In this document: positions 1 to 5,606 of the stretch, in pieces
Layout: each line of letters begins with the position of its first letter
How positions within the stretch are numbered: the first letter of the stretch is position 1
Assembly: GCA_902494605.1 (NCBI GenBank)
Contig: CABUUG010000050.1
Span: forward strand, 1 to 11,638
Source: an uncultured Collinsella sp.
GTDB lineage: Bacteria > Actinomycetota > Coriobacteriia > Coriobacteriales > Coriobacteriaceae
Direction: 5' to 3'
Length of the DNA: 11,638 bases
Made by a program: the position numbers and the translations under genes
The notes under the pieces: generated by a model
The model's database searches: none
What the model was told of the DNA's origin: nothing
The model's input: the letters and a program-made list of their open reading frames with translations, nothing else

Positions 1-889
1 CAGCCGGGCCCATGAGCAGCAGGGCCACCGGCACGCCGGAGAGCGTAATCGCGAGAAACGGGAACCGGTGCCCATCGAACAGGCGGCCAAACAGCCAGCT
101 TCCGAGCAGGCCAGAGCAGCCGAACGCCGTCAGCGTCATGGTAATAGCGCTTGCGTCGACGTGCGCGACCTGTTCCAGGAACGGCTCGATATAGCTGTAA
201 CCCGCATAATAGCCGGTTGCCATGAACACCGTGACCGCATAAAGCGCGATGAGTAACGGGTTCTTGAGCAGCTCGGGCAGCTGTTTGAGCGTAAAGCGCT
301 CGCCCGCCGGCATGGCCGGGAACACGGTCGCCTGGTAGACGACCGCGATGGCCGAGAGGACCCCGACCACGGCAAACGTCATGCGCCAGCCCACGGCCAA
401 GCCAATAGCGCGGCCGAGGGGCAGACCAAAGATCTGCGCGATGGACGAGCCCGTAGCGATCATGCTGATGGCGAGCGCCCCGTGGCGAGTGTCGACCAGG
501 CGCGAGGCCATAATCGAAGCGACCGACCAGAACACGGCGTGTGCGCAGGCGACCACCAGGCGCGCGCAGACCAGGATGGGATAAGTCGGCGCCACAGCGG
601 ACAGAAACTGGCCCAGCGAGAACACGGCGAGCACGCCCAGCAGCATCCGCTTGAACTCGAAGCGCGAGGCAAACACCATGAGCGGCAACGACAGCAGCAT
701 GACGCCCCAGGCGTAGACCGAGATCATGATGCCCGCCTGGGCCTCGGTGAGCGAGAACGACGCGGCGATATCAGTCAAAAGGCCGATGGGCATAAACTCC
801 GACGTGTTGAACACGAACGCACAACAGGTGAGCCCGACGAGCGGGAGCCACTGCTTGAGCGTGATGCCGTCTTGCCTTGCCTGACTCAT
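1..889 (-). CDS. sotB: MFS exporter, SotB/YdeA-type (DHA1 family), 3' end outside window
   Basis: This reading frame has no stop from its ATG at 889 to the window edge, giving 296 codons; roughly the last quarter of a protein of about 390-400 residues is missing. The start has GGAGA (898-902) about 8 bases upstream. The protein begins MSQARQDGITLKQWLPLVGL and is strongly hydrophobic with repeated membrane segments. Stretches such as FNTSEFMPIGLLTDIA, AGIMISVYAWGVMLLSLPLM, GLPLGRAIG-GWRMTF and GYSYIEPF match what I remember of E. coli SotB, an inner-membrane proton-driven exporter of arabinose and IPTG in the drug:H+ antiporter-1 group. The family assignment is firm; the exported substrate is not, since relatives export sugars, purines or drugs. 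It lies 120 bases downstream of feoAB on the same strand but has its own likely promoter, so I treat it as a separate unit. Confidence 0.88.
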   Translation of the reverse strand, partial: MSQARQDGITLKQWLPLVGLTCCAFVFNTSEFMPIGLLTDIAASFSLTEAQAGIMISVYAWGVMLLSLPLMVFASRFEFKRMLLGVLAVFSLGQFLSAVAPTYPILVCARLVVACAHAVFWSVASIMASRLVDTRHGALAISMIATGSSIAQIFGLPLGRAIGLAVGWRMTFAVVGVLSAIAVVYQATVFPAMPAGERFTLKQLPELLKNPLLIALYAVTVFMATGYYAGYSYIEPFLEQVAHVDASAITMTLTAFGCSGLLGSWLFGRLFDGHRFPFLAITLSGVPVALLLMGPA

Positions 890-922
890 ATATAACGTCT
901 CCAATCATTTTGAGCGGAGGCG

Positions 923-952
923 ATTATATAGCAACGGCCCCGCATCCGTCAG
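923..952 (-). promoter_or_regulatory. Predicted promoter of the MFS exporter gene
   Basis: On the minus strand a perfect -10 TATAAT (923-928) is preceded at 18 bases by CTGACG (947-952), a 4/6 match to the -35 consensus. The start would fall near 916, leaving a leader of about 27 bases with the GGAGA ribosome site. The -35 lies in the loop of the hairpin at 936-967, so termination of feoAB and initiation of the exporter gene share the same DNA. Confidence 0.5.
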
Positions 953-967
953 TACAGATGCGGGGCC
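936..967 (-). terminator. feoB: Hairpin terminator candidate after feoAB
   Basis: GGCCCCGCATC (936-946) pairs perfectly with GATGCGGGGCC (957-967) around a 10-base loop, 43 bases past the feoAB stop. The stem is 11 bp and GC-rich, as in intrinsic terminators, but on the minus strand it is followed by GTTGCTATATAATC rather than a run of T. It may be a weak terminator or a 3'-end stabiliser. Confidence 0.55.
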
Positions 968-1009
968 ACAATCAACTCAATACACAGAGGTTGCGCCGTC
1001 AATAAATAG

Positions 1010-3370
1010 CTAAGCCAACCCCAGCAATATGCCCGCCGAATGCACGACAAACGCCACGATCCAGGCGACCGTCACCTGGAACGCGAATACGGCCACGGCA
1101 TAGCGCGCGCCCAGCTCGCTCTTAACGGCACCGATGGCTGCCACACAGGGCGGGTACAGCAGCGTAAAGACCAAGAACACATAGGCAGTAAACGGCGAAA
1201 ACATGGTCGACAGTGCCGCGGGCGAGGTCGCGCCCAAAAGTACCGTGAGGGTCGAGATGACACTCTCCTTGGCGATAAGTCCGGTGACGAGCGCGGTGGA
1301 TGCACGCCAGTCGCCAAACCCAAGCGGCGCCAGCGCCGGTGCGATAATGCTACCCAGACCGGCAAGTAGGCTCTGCGACTGATCGGCGACCACATTAAAG
1401 CGGATGTCGAACGTCTGAAGGAACCAGATGACCACGGTAGCGGCAAAGATAATGGTAAAGGCCTTGGTAATAAAGTCTTTGGCCTTATCCCATGCCAGCA
1501 TCACCGTCGTCTTGACGCTCGGCAGGCGGTAATTGGGGAGCTCCATGATAAACGGCACCGGGTCGCCCTTAAATGCCGTGCGGTTGAGCACCAAAGCCGC
1601 GATGCAACCAACCGCAATGCCAATCAGATAGAGCGAAACCATGGCGGGAACCGTCGCCTGCGGGAAAAACGCCCCGCACAGCAGGCCGTAGACCGGCAAC
1701 TTGGCCGAACAGCTCATGAACGGCGTGAGCATGACCGTCATCTTGCGGTCGTGCTCGGATGGGAGCGTACGGGTCGACATGATAGCCGGCACGGTGCAGC
1801 CAAAACCGACGAGCATGGGCACGAAGCTGCGGCCCGACAGACCAAAGCGACGCAATACCTTATCCATGACAAAGGCCACGCGCGCCATGTAGCCGGAGTC
1901 TTCCAGAATGGAGAGGAACAAGAAGAGCACGACGATAATCGGCAGGAAGGTCAGCACGCTGCCCACGCCCGTAAGCACGCCGTCGACAGCCAGCGAGCGC
2001 ACCACGTCGTTGGTGCCGAACGCTTTGAGACCCGCATCGGCCGAGGCGATGATGGCAGCAATGCCGTCCTCCATGAGTCCCTGCAACGCCGCGCCGATCA
2101 CGCCAAACGTCAGCCAAAAGACGAGGCCCATGATCACCAGAAACGCCGGAATGGCTGTGTAACGACCTGTCAGGATGCGGTCAATCTTGACGGAGCGCAC
2201 GTGCTCGCGGCTTTCGTGCGGCTTGACGACGCAACGCCCGCACACGTCGCCGATAAAGCTAAAACGCATATCGGCCAACGCAGATAGGCGGTCGGTGCCG
2301 GCCTCGCCCTCCATCTGGGTAATGATGTGCTCGATAGCGTCGAGCTCATTGCGATCCAGGTGAAGCGCCTCGGTTACCAGCTCATCGCCCTCGACCAGCT
2401 TGGTCGCCGCAAAGCGCACCGGGATGTGCGCCGTCACGGCATGGTCCTCGATCAGGTTAGCAATACCGTGGATGCAGCGATGCAGCGCACCGCCGTCCGG
2501 ACCGTCGGGCGCGCAAAAGTCCAGGCGACCGGGGCGCTCGCGGAACCGCGCGACGTGCAAGGCATGATCCACCAGCTCGCCGATACCCTCGTTGCGGGCA
2601 GCGCTAATGGGGACAACAGGCACGCCCATCAGGCTCTCGAGCAGGTTGACGTCCACGGCGCCGCCGTTGGCGGTCACCTCGTCCATCATGTTGAGCGCGA
2701 TGACCATGGGGCGGTCGAGTTCCATGAGCTGCAGTGTCAGGTACAGGTTACGCTCGATGTTGGTGGCGTCAATGATGTCGATGATGGCGTCCGGGCGCTC
2801 GTCGAGGATGAACTGACGGCTCACGACCTCTTCGCCTGTGTACGGCGACAGGGAGTAAATGCCAGGCAGGTCGGTAACGCTCGCCTCGGGATGGTTACGG
2901 ATGGTGCCATCTTTGCGGTCGACCGTCACGCCGGGAAAGTTACCGACGTGCTGGTTGGAGCCCGTCAGCTGGTTGAATAACGTGGTCTTGCCGCAGTTTT
3001 GGTTGCCGGCGAGGGCAAAGTGCAGCGGCGCGCCCTCGGGCACGGCCGTCTTTGCCGCACGGGGCGAATACGTCCCCTCGCCCAGAGCCGGATGCTCCGT
3101 CGTGCCGATTGCGGCGTTAGCGCGCGGACCCGTATCGGTGTCGTGAATACCCACGAGCTCGATGCGAGCGGCATCGTCCTTGCGCAGTGTCAACTCGTAG
3201 CCACGCAGGCGGATCTCGAGCGGGTCGCCCATGGGGGCGTACTTCATCATGGTGACTTCGGTGCCCGGCGTTAGACCCATGTCCAAAATATGCTGTCGGA
3301 GTGCCTGATCGTCCGATGCCACCGATGCGACAACGGCGTCCTTTCCAATCTCGAGTGTATCGAGCCTCAC
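1010..3370 (-). CDS. feoB: Fused FeoA-FeoB ferrous iron transporter
   Basis: The protein (786 aa) imports Fe2+ through the cytoplasmic membrane, with transport coupled to GTP hydrolysis. Residues 1-75 form a FeoA (SH3-like) domain, recognisable in HILDMGLTPGTEVTMMKYAP. A linker of about 40 residues leads to the FeoB G domain: G1 GNQNCGKTT (122-130), G2 GNFPGVTVD (143-151), G3 DLPG (167-170), G4 NMMD (227-230) and G5 SAA (256-258). A helical guanine-dissociation-inhibitor region follows, then the membrane part with both conserved gate motifs, VGFGCTVPAIMSTRTL and PFMSCSAKLPVYG. I chose the GTG at 3370: GGGGAGG lies about 9 bases upstream and the FeoA domain starts exactly there. The frame stays open to 3595, but that extension runs through the promoter and operator and resembles no FeoA sequence. 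In many bacteria feoA and feoB are separate genes; here they are one. Transcription is probably metal-controlled through the palindromes at 3413-3445. Confidence 0.95.
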   Translation of the reverse strand: MRLDTLEIGKDAVVASVASDDQALRQHILDMGLTPGTEVTMMKYAPMGDPLEIRLRGYELTLRKDDAARIELVGIHDTDTGPRANAAIGTTEHPALGEGTYSPRAAKTAVPEGAPLHFALAGNQNCGKTTLFNQLTGSNQHVGNFPGVTVDRKDGTIRNHPEASVTDLPGIYSLSPYTGEEVVSRQFILDERPDAIIDIIDATNIERNLYLTLQLMELDRPMVIALNMMDEVTANGGAVDVNLLESLMGVPVVPISAARNEGIGELVDHALHVARFRERPGRLDFCAPDGPDGGALHRCIHGIANLIEDHAVTAHIPVRFAATKLVEGDELVTEALHLDRNELDAIEHIITQMEGEAGTDRLSALADMRFSFIGDVCGRCVVKPHESREHVRSVKIDRILTGRYTAIPAFLVIMGLVFWLTFGVIGAALQGLMEDGIAAIIASADAGLKAFGTNDVVRSLAVDGVLTGVGSVLTFLPIIVVLFLFLSILEDSGYMARVAFVMDKVLRRFGLSGRSFVPMLVGFGCTVPAIMSTRTLPSEHDRKMTVMLTPFMSCSAKLPVYGLLCGAFFPQATVPAMVSLYLIGIAVGCIAALVLNRTAFKGDPVPFIMELPNYRLPSVKTTVMLAWDKAKDFITKAFTIIFAATVVIWFLQTFDIRFNVVADQSQSLLAGLGSIIAPALAPLGFGDWRASTALVTGLIAKESVISTLTVLLGATSPAALSTMFSPFTAYVFLVFTLLYPPCVAAIGAVKSELGARYAVAVFAFQVTVAWIVAFVVHSAGILLGLA

Positions 3371-3389
3371 GTCCGTGTTCCTCCCCCGG

Positions 3390-3402
3390 CGCCCACAGGG
3401 CG
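3390..3402 (-). other. Small hairpin in the feoAB leader
   Basis: CGCCC and GGGCG pair around a 3-base loop a few bases upstream of the GGGGAGG ribosome site of feoAB. It is a short stem with no proven role. It could modestly affect ribosome access or message stability. Confidence 0.35.
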
Positions 3403-3412
3403 TTGTATTTAT

Positions 3413-3445
3413 GTTCACCATGGCTAACCGTTTGCCATGGCTAAC
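3413..3445 (-). promoter_or_regulatory. Tandem palindromic operator in front of feoAB
   Basis: Two 16-bp palindromes of the form GTTnnCCATGGnnAAC sit side by side at 3413-3428 and 3430-3445, 17 bases apart centre to centre. Each contains the 12-base unit CCATGGCTAACC. Read across the junction, GGCTAACCGTTTGCC is itself a near palindrome. The pair lies directly downstream of the predicted feoAB transcription start, a classic repressor position. The GGTTAGCC/GGCTAACC half-sites resemble those of DtxR/IdeR-type metal repressors, which control iron uptake in actinobacteria. The repeats are seen directly; the repressor family is inferred. Confidence 0.65.
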
Positions 3446-3459
3446 CAATTTATCCATGC

Positions 3460-3489
3460 ATGATAGCGCGAACATACAGCAACGTTCAA
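3460..3489 (-). promoter_or_regulatory. Predicted promoter of feoAB
   Basis: On the minus strand TTGAAC (3484-3489) and TATCAT (3460-3465) are separated by 18 bases, matching the -35 and -10 consensus at 4/6 and 5/6 positions. The start would fall near 3453, giving a leader of about 80 bases that contains both operator palindromes, a small hairpin and the ribosome site. Confidence 0.5.
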
Positions 3490-3497
3490 TCGGCAGA

Positions 3498-3529
3498 TTG
3501 GTGCAGGGGGACGGATTACTTTGCACCAA
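3498..3529. repeat. 8-bp inverted repeat upstream of the feoAB promoter
   Basis: TTGGTGCA (3498-3505) and TGCACCAA (3522-3529) form a perfect inverted repeat around 16 bases. It begins 9 bases upstream of the predicted feoAB -35 box. It could be an activator site or a small RNA hairpin; nothing further can be said from sequence alone. Confidence 0.4.
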
Positions 3530-3572
3530 GCCCTTGACAGCTAGAACGATGCCGATGTCTTGGAACCAACAG

Positions 3573-3677
3573 CAAAAGCCCGCCAGAGCGAGCAAGGTGC
3601 CTTGAAACGAGGCGGCATTGACCTTCTGGTCATGCCGCCGAAGTTGAAAGGCAGATTGCCGCCCTGGCGGGCTTGCA
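3573..3677. repeat. Long imperfect palindrome, possible structured RNA or palindromic repeat element
   Basis: About 105 bases fold back on themselves. The outer stem is AAGCCCGCCAG (3576-3586) with CTGGCGGGCTT (3664-3674), 11 perfect pairs. A middle stem pairs TGCCTT (3599-3604) with AAGGCA (3648-3653). The tip is GGCGGCATTGACC (3611-3623) with GGTCATGCCGCC (3628-3639), 12 pairs with one bulged T and a TTCT loop. The segments between stems are also partly similar when one arm is reversed and complemented, so the whole element looks like one duplicated-and-inverted arm. On the minus strand the outer stem ends in GGCGGGCTTTTG, a terminator-like finish. No open reading frame here is convincing. 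It may be a dispersed palindromic repeat, a complex terminator for the hydrolase gene, or a small RNA. Confidence 0.6.
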
Positions 3678-3687
3678 GCGTCAAGTG

Positions 3688-3715
3688 GTTACGGCGTTTG
3701 GTAAAACGCCGTAAC
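3688..3715 (-). terminator. Perfect 12-bp hairpin at the end of the hydrolase gene
   Basis: GTTACGGCGTTT (3688-3699) pairs perfectly with AAACGCCGTAAC (3704-3715) around GGTA. The first base of the stem is the last base of the hydrolase stop codon. Neither flank has a good T run, so it may act with the larger palindrome next to it rather than alone. Confidence 0.5.
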
Positions 3716-4617
3716 TAAAACCCGTGGCGCTCCAGGAAGCGGAAGGCTAGGCGGATCCAGGGACGGACCGCCACCTGCTTGTCCTCGTTGTCGACCGCGG
3801 TGTTGGCGTTGCCGAGCGAAAGGCCGTGACCACCCTGGTCGAAGACGTGCATCTCGCATGCAACGCCCTCCTCGGCCATGCGCTGCGCAAACGGGTAGAC
3901 CTGCGCGATCGGCGCCGTCTTGTCGTCGGACACGCCCCACACAAAGGTCGGCGGCATCTGACGCGAAACATGCGTGGTGGGGCAGATATCGGCCAAATGC
4001 TCGTCAGTTGCCTCGCCACCCGTCACCATCGACAGGTAGTCGTTGAGCAAATCGCGCCCCGTCTTGCCGCCCGTCTTGGGCACGCGCAAGTCAATGCGCG
4101 GATCGCGCGTCTGCATGTCGCGCACATAGGCAAAGTCGAGCAGCGGATAGCCCAGCACCACGGCATCGGGACGAATGTCGTCCGGACGTGCCCCGGCAAG
4201 TGCCGCGAAGGGGCCGGTCTTCCACTGCGTTGCCAGCGAGGCACAGATCATGCCGCCCGCCGAGAATCCCACGACGCACACGCGCTTAGGATCGACATGC
4301 CACTCGTCGGCGTTGGCGCGCACCGTGGCGACCATCTTGGCAAGATCTGCCTGGGGGTGCGGAAAGCTCACGTCACCCGTAGAGCTCGTGACATAGTTGA
4401 GCACAAAGGCCTGGTAACCGTGATCCAAAAATGCAAACGCCACCGGGTCCTGCTCGTGCGGAGCGATATGTGTAAACCCGCCTCCGCCGCAGATGATCAC
4501 CGCGGGGCGGCGGCCATTCGGTTTATCGGGCAGCGGCTCGGCACCCAAATACGTAAACGTCGCCGGATAATCCTCGGTCGGCTCCTCGCCCCACAGCGCA
4601 TGGTTCTCGACAATCAT
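3715..4617 (-). CDS. Alpha/beta-hydrolase, esterase/lipase type
   Basis: A 300-aa soluble enzyme with no signal peptide, so probably cytoplasmic. It shows the alpha/beta-hydrolase layout: an oxyanion-hole glycine cluster ICGGGGF (42-48) after the first strand, the nucleophile elbow GFSAGG with Ser119, an acid in GVSDDKTAP (probably Asp232), and the catalytic His264 in DQGGHGLSLG. This pattern fits acetylesterase, BD-FAE-like or hormone-sensitive-lipase-like members that cleave small acyl esters, for example acetylated sugars. The substrate cannot be told from sequence. I chose the ATG at 4617 because AAGGGAG lies just upstream and the conserved fold starts about 35 residues later. The frame continues open to 4956, but that extension would run across the start of the divergent PTS gene and is not credible as part of this protein. 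It appears to be a single-gene unit. Confidence 0.87.
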   Translation of the reverse strand: MIVENHALWGEEPTEDYPATFTYLGAEPLPDKPNGRRPAVIICGGGGFTHIAPHEQDPVAFAFLDHGYQAFVLNYVTSSTGDVSFPHPQADLAKMVATVRANADEWHVDPKRVCVVGFSAGGMICASLATQWKTGPFAALAGARPDDIRPDAVVLGYPLLDFAYVRDMQTRDPRIDLRVPKTGGKTGRDLLNDYLSMVTGGEATDEHLADICPTTHVSRQMPPTFVWGVSDDKTAPIAQVYPFAQRMAEEGVACEMHVFDQGGHGLSLGNANTAVDNEDKQVAVRPWIRLAFRFLERHGF

Positions 4618-4636
4618 ATGTGCTCCCTTCGCGCAA

Positions 4637-4664
4637 ATTATGCGCCCTTGTTTTTCGCCTTCAA
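4637..4664 (-). promoter_or_regulatory. Predicted promoter of the hydrolase gene
   Basis: TTGAAG (4659-4664) and CATAAT (4637-4642) are 16 bases apart on the minus strand. The start would lie near 4630, giving a very short leader of about 13 bases that begins at the ribosome site GAAGGGAG. The short leader makes this tentative. Confidence 0.35.
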
Positions 4665-4743
4665 GCGTACCCCACTTGAACCCGTGGCGCAGAAACACTC
4701 CGGCAATAAGTTTCCCTTCAACTGATATATCACATAATCCCAG

Positions 4744-4772
4744 TTCAGAGGTATCGTTGAGCAGCGTAGAAT
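4744..4772 (+). promoter_or_regulatory. Predicted promoter of the PTS EIIA gene
   Basis: TTCAGA (4744-4749) and TAGAAT (4767-4772) have a 17-base spacer, 4/6 and 5/6 matches to consensus. The leader would be about 83 bases. A second -35-like TTGACC lies at 4781-4786 but has no good -10 at the right distance. Confidence 0.4.
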
Positions 4773-4861
4773 AGGGGGCGTTGACCAAGCCGCGAAACAC
4801 ATATGAAACGTTTCCGGCAAACCAAACGCGCGATATGCGCCTATTTAAGTTGGAGGCAACT

Positions 4862-5425
4862 ATGGGTCTGCTCGATTCGCTTAAGTCCACCTTCACCTCG
4901 ACCGGCGAGGCGTCCGTTCCGCCCGCAGCAAGCTTCGCCACCCGCGAAGGCGTCATCTATGCCCCCGTCAACGGCGTGCTCGTCAACCTGAACGAGGTTC
5001 CCGACGAGACGATCGCCTCGGGCATGCTTGGCCAGGGCTATGGCATCGAGCCCATTACCGGCACCATCTATGCGCCCGCCAACGGCCGCATCGGCGCCAC
5101 CACCGTCACCAACCACTCCATCGGCATGATTACCGAGGACGGCCTGCGCGTGTTCATCCATGTTGGCCTGGGCACCGTGGAAATGAACGGCAAGGGTTTT
5201 GCCCGCTTTGTCGAGATGGGCGATGTGGTCAAGGCAGGCCAGCCGCTCATCAGCTTCGACCGCGAGGCCATTAAGGCCGCTGGTCACGAGGACATCGTGA
5301 CCGTCATCGTCTCCGAGCTCGATCGTCTTAAGAGCATCGACCATGTCGGCGAGTCTGGAACGCTTATCGGCGGCAACCCGCTCGTCAAGCTTGGCGACCC
5401 GCTGCTGGTTGCCAAGACCAAGTAG
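4862..5425 (+). CDS. crr: PTS system glucose-type EIIA protein (single domain)
   Basis: A 187-aa cytoplasmic phosphocarrier of the EIIA-Glc (PTS_EIIA_1) family. It accepts phosphate from HPr and passes it to the EIIB of a sugar permease. Residues 25-70 carry the hallmark APVNG and GIEPITGTIYAPANG segments. The two active-site histidines are His85 in TNHSIGM and the phosphorylated His100 in VFIHVGLGTVEMNGKGF; both are intact. The length is close to E. coli Crr (169 aa), with a longer N-terminal tail. The ATG at 4862 has GGAGG 5 bases upstream; the in-frame ATG at 4781 lacks one and would sit within the promoter region. No EIIB, EIIC or HPr gene is nearby, so it must serve permeases encoded elsewhere. 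Whether it also has regulatory roles like E. coli Crr is unknown. Confidence 0.92.
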   Translation: MGLLDSLKSTFTSTGEASVPPAASFATREGVIYAPVNGVLVNLNEVPDETIASGMLGQGYGIEPITGTIYAPANGRIGATTVTNHSIGMITEDGLRVFIHVGLGTVEMNGKGFARFVEMGDVVKAGQPLISFDREAIKAAGHEDIVTVIVSELDRLKSIDHVGESGTLIGGNPLVKLGDPLLVAKTK

Positions 5426-5462
5426 CCAGGCCCCACGCCACACAGCCAAAAGGCACCTCGTC

Positions 5463-5499
5463 AAGCGCCCGCGACCATTTGGCCGCGGGCGCTTTTCGT
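5463..5499 (+). terminator. Intrinsic terminator after the EIIA gene
   Basis: AAGCGCCCGCG (5463-5473) pairs perfectly with CGCGGGCGCTT (5484-5494) around a 10-base loop, followed by TTCGTTT. An 11-bp GC-rich stem with a T-rich tail 38 bases after the stop is a typical intrinsic terminator. Confidence 0.85.
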
Positions 5500-5551
5500 T
5501 TGAAAAACCATCCCGCCAATGCTTTATCTGTATAGCCCAAATGAGCCGAGC

Positions 5552-5560
5552 TGCTAGAAT
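5552..5560 (+). promoter_or_regulatory. Predicted extended -10 promoter of asnS
   Basis: TGCTAGAAT is an extended -10 element (TGn plus TAGAAT, 5555-5560). No good -35 lies 16-18 bases upstream, which is common for extended -10 promoters. The start would be near 5567, giving a leader of about 40 bases, too short for a T-box. Confidence 0.45.
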
Positions 5561-5606
5561 ATCGAACTGTATGGATAACTATCATTCAACCGTTATGGGA
5601 GGATAC

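Noticed and set aside
3371..3595. 75-codon upstream extension of feoAB, and a 76-codon plus-strand frame (3375-3605)
   Set aside because: Both run through the feoAB promoter, operator palindromes and long palindrome. Neither resembles a protein, and the GTG at 3370 has the ribosome site.
3826..4725. 299-codon open frame on the plus strand opposite the hydrolase
   Set aside because: It is antisense to an alpha/beta-hydrolase with an intact catalytic triad; the His/Arg-rich product has no recognisable domain.
4841..5464. 207-codon open frame on the minus strand opposite the EIIA gene
   Set aside because: It is antisense to an EIIA with both active-site histidines and ends inside the EIIA terminator region.
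5343..5606. Upstream extension of asnS into the EIIA gene
   Set aside because: It would overlap the EIIA 3' end and its terminator, and AsnRS homology begins at the GTG at 5607.
5561..5606. T-box riboswitch for asnS
   Set aside because: The predicted leader is about 40 bases, far too short, and the terminator upstream belongs to the EIIA gene.
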